Below the pieces are notes generated by a model. The model made no database searches. It was not told the origin of the DNA and was given only the letters and a program-made list of their open reading frames with translations. From CAYRDC01 sp964422925 (lineage in GTDB: Bacteria > Bacteroidota > Bacteroidia > Chitinophagales > S012-47), in contig CAYRDC010000030.1 of NCBI GenBank assembly GCA_964422925.1, positions 1-21,566 on the forward strand: a DNA stretch of 21,566 bases. The letters run 5' to 3'. Positions 7,710 to 15,233 of this stretch are shown here, in pieces (position 1 is the stretch's first letter; each line of letters starts with the position of its first letter). Position numbers and translations under genes: made by a program.

Positions 7710-8518
7710 CCCAAGGCAACATCCAGTAACATCATAATGCTGAATCCGATCATAGCACCTCCGGTAGCTATATCCGTATTTTTGCTCAATTGGGATTCAG
7801 GGATTAGCTCTTCTACCACTACGAAAATCATGGCGCCAGCCGCAAAAGCCAGGGCATAGGGAAGAATCGGCTGCACGTACATTACCGCTGCGGCTCCTAT
7901 AACCCCTCCAATGGGCTCCACCACTCCGGATAACTGCCCGTACCAAAAGGCCCGCCCGCGGGAAAATCCTTCCCTGCGCAGGGGAGCGGAAACCGATAAT
8001 CCTTCCGGAAAATTCTGAATACCGATACCGAGAGCCAGGGCAAGGGCGGCTCCCAGGCTCATTCCATGCAGGCCCGATGCAGCTGCGCCAAAAGCCACTC
8101 CAACAGCCAGGCCTTCCGGCAGATTATGTATGGTAATGGCTGACACCAGCAATATGCTGCGGTGCCAGCTCGTATGCGGCCCCTCGGCTTCCTCAATCGG
8201 GAATCCAAGGTGAAGGTGGGGAATTAATTTATCGAAAATGGCCAACAACACTCCACCCGTCAAAAATCCGATTACAGCCGGAACCCAACCGGGTTGGCCG
8301 TTTTGCTCGGCCATTTCTATGGCCGGAGCCAGCAATGACCAAAAACTGGCCGCTATCATCACTCCCGCTGCAAATCCCAGCAGTCCGTCCATTACTTTGC
8401 GGTTAATTTCCCGAAGGAAAAAAACCAGGCTTGCACCCAGGGCTGTAACTCCCCAGGTAAACAAAGTAGCCAATAAAGCCTGTACCACTGGATTCAGGTC
8501 TTTAAACCATGCAATCAT
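7706..8518 (-). CDS. ZIP-family divalent metal transporter
   Basis: ZIP proteins carry Zn2+, Fe2+ or other divalent metals into the cytoplasm. This 270-residue protein has about eight hydrophobic segments and the binuclear metal-centre motifs: TIHNLPEGLAVGVAFG in the fourth helix and GIGIQNFPEGLSVSAPL in the fifth, followed by GVVEPIGGVIGAA and FVVVEELIPES. A His-containing loop, DKLIPHLHLGFP, precedes TM4. This pattern fits the GufA/ZIPB-like bacterial subgroup. I start it at the ATG at 8518 (MIAWFKDLNPVVQ) because the frame extension to 8590 would add 24 residues that do not look like ZIP proteins and would enter AT-rich intergenic sequence. It converges on the YbaB-like gene with overlapping stop codons. 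Confidence 0.93.
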   Translation of the reverse strand: MIAWFKDLNPVVQALLATLFTWGVTALGASLVFFLREINRKVMDGLLGFAAGVMIAASFWSLLAPAIEMAEQNGQPGWVPAVIGFLTGGVLLAIFDKLIPHLHLGFPIEEAEGPHTSWHRSILLVSAITIHNLPEGLAVGVAFGAAASGLHGMSLGAALALALGIGIQNFPEGLSVSAPLRREGFSRGRAFWYGQLSGVVEPIGGVIGAAAVMYVQPILPYALAFAAGAMIFVVVEELIPESQLSKNTDIATGGAMIGFSIMMLLDVALG

Positions 8519-8700
8519 CAGATACCGATTTTTTCTTACAGGAAAAACGCAAGGAATTACAAATATGACAAATGCCGGACAGGCAGGCAAGAAAAGTTAT
8601 GCCACCCAGATTTTTACAGACATTTTTATTAGCAACGAACCTGTTAATTACTCTGAATAAAATAAAACTCTTCCAAATATAATTCCCGGAAGATAAGCCG

Positions 8701-8792
8701 GTGGGCCCAGTAGGACTTGAATGCCGCGCCTCAGGCGCGAGCATCCTCGAATCCCGCAAACAGCGGGATTCGGGACCTCCGACCAACGGATT
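8701..8792 (-). pseudogene. truncated tRNA-CAU copy with a 54-nt palindromic insertion
   Basis: The first 21 nt (8701-8721) are identical to the 3' end of the intact tRNA (8884-8904). The stretch 8776-8792 matches the next part of the intact tRNA (8905-8921) at 16 of 17 positions. Between the two matches lies an insert of 54 nt, 8722-8775. The copy stops in the anticodon arm: after 8792 the sequence no longer follows the tRNA, so the D-arm and the 5' acceptor strand are missing. The insertion falls exactly at the T-loop/T-stem boundary. It cannot fold as a tRNA and lies beyond the terminator of the intact gene, so it is a relic, either from a tandem duplication or from an element that once used the tRNA 3' end. 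Confidence 0.8.
8722..8775. repeat. double-hairpin palindromic element inside the tRNA relic
   Basis: The 54-nt insert holds two perfect inverted repeats. The first is CGCGCC (8725-8730), loop TCA, GGCGCG (8734-8739). The second is CGAATCCCGC (8748-8757), loop AAACA, GCGGGATTCG (8763-8772). Its size and paired-hairpin form recall REP/BIME-like elements. No second copy is seen in this window, so its dispersal is inference. Confidence 0.7.
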
Positions 8793-8842
8793 TGGCAAAA
8801 CCCAAAACATATCCAACACCGTACCCTGTTACCTCCAGAAAT

Positions 8843-8874
8843 AAAAAAACCTCCCGGTTGATATTTCCGGAAGG
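8843..8874 (-). terminator. rho-independent terminator of the tRNA
   Basis: Read on the minus strand, an 8-bp stem (CCTTCCGG with CCGGGAGG, one G-U pair) closes a 9-nt loop and is followed by seven Us. It starts 10 nt after the tRNA 3' end, on the correct strand, and separates the tRNA from the relic copy further downstream. Confidence 0.85.
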
Positions 8875-8884
8875 CACATACTTG

Positions 8885-8958
<74 letters not shown>

Positions 8959-8966
8959 GGACACTG

Positions 8967-8974
8967 CAAAATTA
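8967..8974 (-). promoter_or_regulatory. -7 promoter box of the tRNA
   Basis: The minus strand reads TAATTTTG, a full match to the Bacteroidota -7 consensus TAnnTTTG, ending 8 nt before the first base of the tRNA. That spacing puts the transcription start almost on the tRNA 5' end. I see no well-spaced -33 TTTG. Confidence 0.6.
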
Positions 8975-9023
8975 GCATATTTACACCGCATATTGCATTT
9001 CAAATTACAATTTTAAAATCCAG

Positions 9024-9647
9024 ATGGCATCGGCATATTCTTCCATTATCCTGGACCTGGGCGGAGTAGTTATTGAAACCGAACCCGCCAAAACACTCGA
9101 AACTTTTCGCATACTGGGAGTGGACCACATTGATCCGCTTTTCCAGGAATTCATTGAGCAGGGAATTTTGGAAAACCTGGAAACCGGCAAGATGAGCTAT
9201 GAAACTTTCAGGGATCTTTTTCAGGCAAGGCTGGAAGAGCCCATTGAAAACAAATGGTTTGATGAAGCATGGGATGCCATGTTAATTGGGATTCCGCCCC
9301 AGCGCATCGAACTATTGGAACAACTACGGCAACAATTTCCACTTTACCTGTTGAGCAATACCAATACCCGGCATGTGCAGCGGATTAACCAATACCTGGA
9401 ATCGGCCTATCAGATCCCCGGGCTGGAACATCTGTTTGACCGGTGTTTTTATTCCTATGAATGCGGGCTCCGTAAACCGGACCCGGAGATTTTCCGCATG
9501 GTAGCGGATTTATTAGATTTGGAACCGCAGCAGGTGCTTTACCTGGATGATACGGAAGAAAATCTGATCGCTGCTGAAAAACTGGGATTTCAGATAGAAC
9601 TCATACACCGGGAATATCCTTTGGAGGAATATTTTTCATGGCCGTAA
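9024..9647 (+). CDS. HAD-superfamily (subfamily IA) phosphatase
   Basis: The 207-residue protein has the four HAD motifs. Motif I is IILDLGGVVIE (nucleophile Asp11), motif II LLSNTN, motif III the Lys in GLRKPDPEIF, and motif IV LYLDDTEENLIAAEKLG with two adjacent Asp. A helical C1-type cap lies between motifs I and II. Motif I has Gly where many HAD phosphatases have a second Asp (DxD). The same substitution occurs in the YihX group (FDLGNV), known for glucose-1-phosphate phosphatase activity, so activity is still likely; the substrate is not shown. It is divergent from the tRNA and converges on the Spy-like gene with a 9-nt gap. Confidence 0.93.
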   Translation: MASAYSSIILDLGGVVIETEPAKTLETFRILGVDHIDPLFQEFIEQGILENLETGKMSYETFRDLFQARLEEPIENKWFDEAWDAMLIGIPPQRIELLEQLRQQFPLYLLSNTNTRHVQRINQYLESAYQIPGLEHLFDRCFYSYECGLRKPDPEIFRMVADLLDLEPQQVLYLDDTEENLIAAEKLGFQIELIHREYPLEEYFSWP

Positions 9648-9656
9648 ACAGGTGTT

Positions 9657-10130
9657 TTACCGCCTGCCTGGCCCGGGACCCCGGTTGTTTTGTTTTTGTT
9701 CACGGGCTTTTTTCAATAACCAGAGTTTGAATTCTTCTTCCGCTTTAAAGTATTGGGCTACTTTCAGCGGAGTTAACACCTTGAGAAACTCGTAATAGTA
9801 TTTCTTTTTCACATCGAGTTCCTGCTGCTCGAATTCAAATTGTTTGTCCAGCAATTCTTTAATCTCAGAATCGCTCATGGTATCCAGCTTGCGCCATTTG
9901 CCGAAGTTATATTCCCTGCGGGCTTCCCGGACAGCTTTGAGCTCTGCCTGGAAAGCATTGTAAACCGGCCAGAAAACCTGTGCTTCAGTAGGGGTCAGGT
10001 TCATGTGGTTTGTGAGGTAGCCTACTTTAATGGCTTCCACCTTTTCTTCCCGGTCATTGGGCTGGGCTTTCAGCTCCGGGATCAGCCACAAAGTCATGAT
10101 GGCAGTCAGCAAGAATATTCTCTGTTTCAT
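9657..10130 (-). CDS. Spy/CpxP-like periplasmic protein at the end of a sigma-factor operon
   Basis: The 157-residue protein has a signal peptide (MKQRIFLLTAIMTLWLIPELKAQ) and is then almost entirely helical and charged. The pattern HMNLTPTEAQVFWPVYNAFQAEL matches the LT..qa..FWP.y..f..e motif of Spy/CpxP-like and 'sensor of ECF-type sigma factor' proteins common in Bacteroidota. The C terminus is a basic, Gly/Pro-rich tail (NNRGPGPGRR). In this position, after an ECF sigma factor and an anti-sigma-like protein, it could sense envelope stress or act as a periplasmic chaperone; both are inference. Its start overlaps the stop of the upstream gene by 4 nt, so the two are coupled. Confidence 0.85.
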   Translation of the reverse strand: MKQRIFLLTAIMTLWLIPELKAQPNDREEKVEAIKVGYLTNHMNLTPTEAQVFWPVYNAFQAELKAVREARREYNFGKWRKLDTMSDSEIKELLDKQFEFEQQELDVKKKYYYEFLKVLTPLKVAQYFKAEEEFKLWLLKKAREQKQNNRGPGPGRR

Positions 10131-10837
10131 AACAATTCCTCCTCAAGGATTTCCAGATCCAGGTTTTGTTCAAGCCAATCATTCAATTCGTCTTCCTCCA
10201 GCCCCGAAGCGCTTTCCTGCTTATACAGCCGGTCAATGGTTTCCTCATCCAGCGCATTGACCAGCACGGTTTCATCAAAATCATTGATGTTGTTCTCCAT
10301 AAACTCTGCTATGGCGTCCGCGTTCAGGTTTTCTTCGGAAACCGGATGGTTGGTTAACAACTGGAAAGTAACCACAGCCACCACCAGCAAAGCGGCAGCC
10401 AGGCTCACCATGCCGGCCACCTTGTTGAACAAGGGGCGGACGGAGCGTGTCCTGCCGTACAGCTTCCTCTTCAGTTCCGCGAAATAATTATCCGGCACCC
10501 GGAATGGGTTTTGCCCCTGCAAACCGGCCAGAACGGGTGCAACAGACCGGATTTCTTCTTTCGGGTTTTCTTCTGCTTCGATGCGGGCCATAATCAGGCC
10601 GGGCAGTTGTTCGAAATATCCTTCCGGTACGGTAAATCCTTCTTTTTTGGGGCCGGATGAAGAATCTTCCGCCAGGGCCGAAAACAAACCGAGCAAACGA
10701 TTTTTGTTCTCAGCAAAATAGTTTTCGGGGACGCTGAACGGATTCTTCCTGGGTATTTTTGCCAGTTCAGGAGCAATCCTTCGGAGTTCCTCTTCAATTT
10801 GCTTTTGATTTTCCCTATGGTCCGAAATTCTTTTCAT
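10127..10837 (-). CDS. membrane-anchored anti-sigma-factor-like protein with VPxxYF repeats
   Basis: This 236-residue protein follows the ECF sigma gene by 33 nt and overlaps the Spy-like gene by 4 nt. It has one transmembrane helix (residues ~139-161, AGMVSLAAALLVVAVVTFQLL). The N-terminal cytoplasmic part carries three copies of a short motif: NPFSVPENYF (32-41), EGFTVPEGYF (66-75) and NPFRVPDNYF (110-119). The first and third lie in a longer repeat of the type ELRxIAPxLA...NPFxVPxNYFAE. The C-terminal periplasmic part is strongly acidic (WLEQNLDLEILEEELL). The topology and position suggest regulation of the neighbouring sigma factor; no zinc HxxxCxxC anti-sigma motif is visible, so this is not a classical ZAS protein. 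Confidence is high that it is a gene, moderate for the role. Confidence 0.85.
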   Translation of the reverse strand: MKRISDHRENQKQIEEELRRIAPELAKIPRKNPFSVPENYFAENKNRLLGLFSALAEDSSSGPKKEGFTVPEGYFEQLPGLIMARIEAEENPKEEIRSVAPVLAGLQGQNPFRVPDNYFAELKRKLYGRTRSVRPLFNKVAGMVSLAAALLVVAVVTFQLLTNHPVSEENLNADAIAEFMENNINDFDETVLVNALDEETIDRLYKQESASGLEEDELNDWLEQNLDLEILEEELL

Positions 10838-10870
10838 GCGCTTGTTTCGACTCGATTGCCGGTCACCGGT

Positions 10871-11434
10871 TTAACGGTTTGTAATATATTTTTCAATCTT
10901 TTTGGCCGCGTGATGATATGACGCTTTCAAGGCGCCTACCGAAGTATCCAGCACTTCTGCCATGTCCTCGTATTTCATCTCTTCAAAATAGCGAAGTTTG
11001 AATACAATTTTTTGTTTTTCCGGCAACTGCTCTATGGCTTCCTGCAACCTGATTGCCAGCTCATCCCCGTCAAAATAAGCATCGGCCCGTAATTTATCGG
11101 CCAGTGTATTTTCCCCGCTGTCCATGGAAACGGCATGCCTTCTTTGCTTTTTCCGCAAAAAGCTCAGGCATTCATTGGTAGCGATCCGGTAAAGCCAGGT
11201 ATACAGCTTGGAATCGGAACGGAAAGCATCCAGTCCTTTCCATACTTTCATAAACACATTTTGGATCACATCGTTGGCATCGTCATGGTTAAGCACCATC
11301 CTTCGGATATGCCAGTAGAGCCGTTCCTGGTAAGTTTCCACCAGCAGCCGGAAGGCCTGTTGCTTATGAGCCGGATCGCTGAACAGGCTGATAATTTTGT
11401 GATCCACATTTCCCGAAGCTGCCGGCTGGTTCAT
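10871..11434 (-). CDS. ECF-type RNA polymerase sigma factor
   Basis: The 187-residue protein has the two-domain ECF layout. Sigma region 2 is at ~25-95 (LLVETYQERLYWHIRRMV, DDANDVIQNVFMKVWKGLDAFR, YTWLYRIATNECLSFLRKKQRR), and region 4 is at ~130-185 (AIEQLPEKQKIVFKLRYFEEM, YEDMAEVLDTSVGALKASYHHAAKKIEK). All expected core-binding and -35-recognition segments are there. It starts 7 nt after the stop of the transketolase C-half and is followed by the anti-sigma-like and Spy-like genes, so it is probably in a long operon. Sigma factors of this type often activate their own operon; the promoter that it recognises cannot be told from the window. Confidence 0.95.
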   Translation of the reverse strand: MNQPAASGNVDHKIISLFSDPAHKQQAFRLLVETYQERLYWHIRRMVLNHDDANDVIQNVFMKVWKGLDAFRSDSKLYTWLYRIATNECLSFLRKKQRRHAVSMDSGENTLADKLRADAYFDGDELAIRLQEAIEQLPEKQKIVFKLRYFEEMKYEDMAEVLDTSVGALKASYHHAAKKIEKYITNR

Positions 11435-11441
11435 AAATTTT

Positions 11442-12419
11442 TCAGTGATTTTTTCTTTGCAATGCGGTTTTGACCGCGTTTACGATGTCCGGTACATCCA
11501 GTCCGTATTTTGCCAGTAATTCCGAGGGCTTCCCGCTTTCGCCAAAAACATCCTGTACGGCCACCATTTCCAAAGGAACTGGATGATTTTCCACGAGCAC
11601 CTGACTGATGGCATCGCCCAGGCCCCCGTTACGCTGGTGTTCTTCCGCTGTAACGGCACATCCGGTCCTGGCAACAGAGTTAATGACTGCCTTTTTGTCC
11701 AAGGGTTTAATGGTGTGGATATTGATCAGCTCTGCGGATATTCCTTCCTGCTCGAGTATTTTACCGGCTTCAATGGCTTTGGCCACCATATGGCCCGTGG
11801 CAAAAATGCTGATATCGCTTCCCGCAACAATGGTTTGAGCTTTTCCCGTTTCGAACGGTTCATCAGCCGGGGTGAAGTTTGGAAATTTCGGCCTCCCGAA
11901 GCGGAGATATACCGGCCCGTCAATACCGGGAAGCGCGAGGGTGGCCATCCGGGTCTGGTTATAATCGCAGGGGCTTATGACGGTCATATTGGGCAGGGCG
12001 CGCATCAGGGCGATATCTTCCAGGATCTGGTGAGTCGCCCCGTCTTCCCCAAGGGTCAGGCCGGCATGTGAAGCACAAATCTTCACCGGTTTGCGGCTGT
12101 ATGCCACACTTTGACGTATCTGGTCGAACACCCGCCCGGTGGCAAAATTAGCAAACGTGGTTGCCAGGGGTATTTTCCCGCCAATGGTCAACCCGGCTGC
12201 CATGCCTATCATATTGGCTTCCGCAATCCCTACCTGGAAGAAACGGTCCGGAAATGCTTCCATAAATTTTCCCAACCGGAGGGACCCGGCTAGGTCTGCA
12301 GTCAATACCACAACATCCTGATTGAAACTGGCCAATTCATAGGCCCCGTCTCCAAATCCCCGCCTGGTTTCCTTCATCTCCGATAAATCAATAGCGGAAA
12401 AAGAACTATACAAGCTCAC
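11442..12419 (-). CDS. transketolase, C-terminal (Pyr/TKC) subunit
   Basis: This is the second half of a split transketolase, which moves two-carbon ketol units between sugar phosphates in the pentose phosphate pathway using ThDP. The 325 residues hold the pyrimidine-binding domain (VVVLTADLAGSLRLGKF; FFQVGIAEANMIGMAAGL with Glu67, which activates the cofactor) and the C-terminal domain (SDISIFATGHMVAKAIEAGKIL, ELINIHTIKPLDK, EEHQRNGGLGDAI). The matching N-half is at 15234-16085, so an active enzyme needs both. The start is GTG, overlapping the stop of the VWA gene by 4 nt; an ATG at 12377 (MKETRRGFGDG) is an alternative start. In homologous enzymes the two halves are normally fused or adjacent; here they are 2.8 kb apart. 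Confidence 0.96.
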   Translation of the reverse strand: MSLYSSFSAIDLSEMKETRRGFGDGAYELASFNQDVVVLTADLAGSLRLGKFMEAFPDRFFQVGIAEANMIGMAAGLTIGGKIPLATTFANFATGRVFDQIRQSVAYSRKPVKICASHAGLTLGEDGATHQILEDIALMRALPNMTVISPCDYNQTRMATLALPGIDGPVYLRFGRPKFPNFTPADEPFETGKAQTIVAGSDISIFATGHMVAKAIEAGKILEQEGISAELINIHTIKPLDKKAVINSVARTGCAVTAEEHQRNGGLGDAISQVLVENHPVPLEMVAVQDVFGESGKPSELLAKYGLDVPDIVNAVKTALQRKNH

Positions 12420-13825
12420 AGTTTAATAGTTTTTGATTCTCCGGATTCAATCACAAATTTCTTGGTAATCGTACTGTTCATATCCCGGGCCAGTTTGCTC
12501 CGGTAAATCACATAATAGGTCCCGGGCTGCAGGGCAACGGTTTCTTTTAAAATCCGATTATTCAACTGGTAAATCTTAACCATCTGGTTATCCTGCACCG
12601 TGAAAATGCCACCGTATATTTCAATGCTGCTGTAAAAAGTGACAAGACCGGGATTCGGAATGCGGATGCTGGTTGTGGAGCGTTCCGAAATTTGAATATT
12701 TTCCAGCCTTATCCGGGGCAGTGTCAAAATCTCCAGGTCGTAATAACCAGTCAGGTACCGCTCTGTGGAATTGATGTTTTGAACATTCACCGTTTTATCC
12801 TCTCCATGAACTGTTACCAGGCACTTTATATCCTGCTGATAGCTGCTCAACGCATCTCCTTGCATCAACAATTGTAAATCTCCCTGGGGAGTCGGCACTT
12901 CGATCTTGTTGTGCATATTGGGAACAATTTCAATATCGTTCAGCCGGACCGGTGGCAGCGTATGAATGATCAGGTCATACCGGTTTAACGGATCAATCAA
13001 TAAGGTATCTGAATAGCCGGCTGTATTGAAGGTATGATAGTAATTATATTCCACCTTATGGCTTACCTCGTTCATAAATGTCATATTCACATCTGTTTCG
13101 GTTGGCCGGTCTTCCTCGTCCAGCAGGTCTACCTGGGTGGTTGTCTGGCTCAGCACACTTTTAATAATCGCATGCAAAATACCTTTGAAACCTTCCGGAG
13201 AGGAGGCGTTATAATAGCTACCGATACAGTCGAGCCGGGTTTGCAGGCTGCTGCTCACAGACAGACCTATAACGAATGGCCGAAGAATTACTTGCTTTTC
13301 CTGCAAAGCCCTGGAAACAGCACATGGATCCCCTTCACAGGATTCCTCCCCGTCAGTAATAAGTATAATGATATTCCGGACATTGCGGTAAGAGGGAAAA
13401 TCCTTTTCAGCCCTTTCCAGGGCATAAGCGATTGGCGTGATGCCTTTTGGCTGTATAGTCCGGAGCTTGCTTTTTATGTAAATATGGTTCCCCGGCCGGA
13501 ATCCAACTTCCAGTTTGGTATCCTGGCAGTCGTGCAGGCTGTAATATGATTGATGGCCGTAAATCCTGAGCGCCATTTGCAGGTTTTCAATATTTTTCAG
13601 GGAATCAACCAGGTCGCTCAGTATTTGCTTGGCAGCCTGTATTTTGCTCCCGTGAACCCAGTTGTTGCTCATGCTCTGGGACGCGTCCAGCATGAACAAT
13701 ATGCGCGTCAAGGGTTTTTTATTATTCTGAGCCTGCAGCAAACCCGGCACTATGCTTAAAAGCACAAGGATTAAAACCCGGAAAAGGGATTTGGTCATCA
13801 ATCGATATGTCGTCCTTGCGGTCAT
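12416..13825 (-). CDS. secreted von Willebrand factor A domain protein, copy 2
   Basis: The 469-residue protein has a signal peptide (core LFRVLILVLLSIVPGLLQAQ) and a VWA domain at ~40-225. The MIDAS metal site looks complete: DASQS at 47-51, Thr130 in GITPIAYAL and Asp158 in LITDGEESCEGDPC. After the VWA domain come three beta-rich modules with the recurring pattern YDLxxxTLPPxxxxxIxxxxxxxxxIxxPxPxGxL. It aligns with its upstream neighbour over the whole length and is clearly a tandem duplicate. VWA domains bind protein partners or ligands through the metal; no enzymatic domain is visible. The gene begins 1 nt after the other copy and overlaps the transketolase C-half by 4 nt. A second ATG at 13798 would give a shorter, more standard signal peptide. 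Confidence 0.9.
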   Translation of the reverse strand: MTARTTYRLMTKSLFRVLILVLLSIVPGLLQAQNNKKPLTRILFMLDASQSMSNNWVHGSKIQAAKQILSDLVDSLKNIENLQMALRIYGHQSYYSLHDCQDTKLEVGFRPGNHIYIKSKLRTIQPKGITPIAYALERAEKDFPSYRNVRNIIILITDGEESCEGDPCAVSRALQEKQVILRPFVIGLSVSSSLQTRLDCIGSYYNASSPEGFKGILHAIIKSVLSQTTTQVDLLDEEDRPTETDVNMTFMNEVSHKVEYNYYHTFNTAGYSDTLLIDPLNRYDLIIHTLPPVRLNDIEIVPNMHNKIEVPTPQGDLQLLMQGDALSSYQQDIKCLVTVHGEDKTVNVQNINSTERYLTGYYDLEILTLPRIRLENIQISERSTTSIRIPNPGLVTFYSSIEIYGGIFTVQDNQMVKIYQLNNRILKETVALQPGTYYVIYRSKLARDMNSTITKKFVIESGESKTIKL

Positions 13826-13826
13826 T

Positions 13827-15224
13827 TCAGAATCGAACCGTGGTCGTGCTTTTTGAATAAACCACTACGGATTTTGTCTGGGTTAACGCGGAACTCCGCA
13901 ATCCATACGGACGGTAAACCACCTGGTAAGCGCCCGGCTGTAATCGCACTCCATAAGGCTGATTCAGATTCTTTATCTCAATAACCCGCTCCAGGGTTTG
14001 GTTTCGCTCTATATAAACACTGACAATGCCAGGGCGCACCGCGGTCAGGTTCAGGTTGCCGGTGGCCGGTATGGTAATCTCGGTATTTTTGCTTTGATCG
14101 ATCTTTACATTTTTAAATTCCAGCCTTGGCAAAGTGAGCACTTCCAGGTCGTAATAACCTACCAGCAGTTTTTTGATCGTGTTGAATTGTTGCACATCCA
14201 GGATTTCATCACTGCCCGCTTTCCGGATCACGCACGGAACGGTGGCAAACCCCGTGGAACCGGAAATTTTCAACACCAGTTGCCCCTGGGGAGCAGGCAC
14301 GGAAATGATATTGTGCTTTCCTGGTATCAGCTTGATATTGCGCTTAACGACCGGTGGCGTAGTATGCACTGTCAGGTCATACACCCCCACCGGACTGATG
14401 TCAAGCGTATCGGACTGGCCGTAAAAATCCAGGCTGTGGACGAAACTATAGACATTGCGATGGGTGAAATGATCGTAAAAAGTGATCTCCACATTGGTTT
14501 CCGTAGGGTTCCCATAGATATCCAGCAGGTTTACCTGGGTTGTGGTGTTATTCATCGCCTGGGAAATGACCACATTCAGAGCGTTTTCAAAGCTATGCTC
14601 GTCCGAAGCATCATAATAGGTTCCCAGGCAGTCAAAATATTCCGATCCATTTTCCCCCATGCCCAGTCCGATAATGAAAGGGCGCAGCGCGATGTGCCTG
14701 CTGGCAAGCACCGAACTTACGGAACAGGGATCGCCCTCGCAGGTTTCTATGCCATCGGTGATAAGGACAATTACGTTCTTGGCTTGCGGGTCAGGCGGAA
14801 AATCATTTACCGCCTGGTACAGGCTGTAAGCAATGGGTGTTTGCCCCTGGTTTTTAATATTCCGCAATACTTTCCTGAATGCAGTAGCATTGTTTGGAGC
14901 AAAATCACAAACCAGCTTGGAGTCTTCACAGTTTTTCAGTTGCTTGGGGGTTTGAAATCCAAAAATCCGCAGGGCAAATTCCAAATGCCCATTGTTTTGC
15001 TCCAGGCTGTCCAGTGTTTGAAACAGGATTTCCTTGGCGACATCAAATTTTGACTTTCCGTCCCAATTGCCTTCCATGCTGCCTGAGGCATCCAGGACAA
15101 ACAGAATGCGTGTCACGGAAAAATCGGCCTGCGCAGAAATTTTCCAGGGCAACAGGCAGGTCAGGACAGCTGCCGCCAATATGTGCTGGACCGGAAAAAC
15201 AGTATGAAACCAACGATGGATCAT
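13827..15224 (-). CDS. secreted von Willebrand factor A domain protein, copy 1
   Basis: The 465-residue protein has a signal peptide ending near ISAQA (residues ~1-33) and a VWA domain at ~38-220. The MIDAS residues are DASGS (45-49), Thr129 in GQTPIAYSL and Asp157 in LITDGIETCEGDPC. Both copies share the CEGDPC motif and a further Cys in (F/L)DC(L/I)G(T/S)YY, suggesting conserved disulfides in the periplasm or outside the cell. Three Ig/PEGA-like beta modules follow: around 230-325 (YDLTVHTTPP...VPAPQGQLVL), 325-395 (YYDLEVLTLPR...IPATGNLNL) and 395-465 (VRLQPGAYQVVYRP). It starts 9 nt after the stop of the transketolase N-half. No lipobox or sorting domain is visible. Its role next to transketolase is unknown. 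Confidence 0.9.
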   Translation of the reverse strand: MIHRWFHTVFPVQHILAAAVLTCLLPWKISAQADFSVTRILFVLDASGSMEGNWDGKSKFDVAKEILFQTLDSLEQNNGHLEFALRIFGFQTPKQLKNCEDSKLVCDFAPNNATAFRKVLRNIKNQGQTPIAYSLYQAVNDFPPDPQAKNVIVLITDGIETCEGDPCSVSSVLASRHIALRPFIIGLGMGENGSEYFDCLGTYYDASDEHSFENALNVVISQAMNNTTTQVNLLDIYGNPTETNVEITFYDHFTHRNVYSFVHSLDFYGQSDTLDISPVGVYDLTVHTTPPVVKRNIKLIPGKHNIISVPAPQGQLVLKISGSTGFATVPCVIRKAGSDEILDVQQFNTIKKLLVGYYDLEVLTLPRLEFKNVKIDQSKNTEITIPATGNLNLTAVRPGIVSVYIERNQTLERVIEIKNLNQPYGVRLQPGAYQVVYRPYGLRSSALTQTKSVVVYSKSTTTVRF

Positions 15225-15233
15225 ATAACGGCT

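Larger units (their letters stand above)
8519..8842. other. intergenic region with tRNA relic and palindromic insert, no protein gene
   Basis: This gap between the ZIP gene and the tRNA terminator has no credible protein gene. The left part, 8519-8698, is AT-rich and must hold the ZIP promoter; a near-match to the -7 box (CATATTTG on the minus strand) is present but not convincing. The right part holds the truncated tRNA copy at 8701-8792. The long minus-strand frame across it reads through the tRNA relic and its hairpins and is not a gene. Confidence 0.7.

Noticed and set aside
8722..8775. Group I intron inside a tRNA
   Set aside because: The insert is only 54 nt, two simple hairpins, and the tRNA around it is truncated, so splicing would not give a functional product.
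8502..8819. 105-codon minus-strand frame upstream of the ZIP gene
   Set aside because: It reads through the tRNA relic and its hairpins and does not resemble a protein.
9054..9066. Missing second Asp in HAD motif I as a sign of an inactive enzyme
   Set aside because: The YihX-type phosphatases have the same substitution and are active.
13998..15053. 351-codon open frame antisense to the first VWA gene
   Set aside because: The sense strand encodes a signal peptide, a MIDAS site and repeats; the antisense has none of these.
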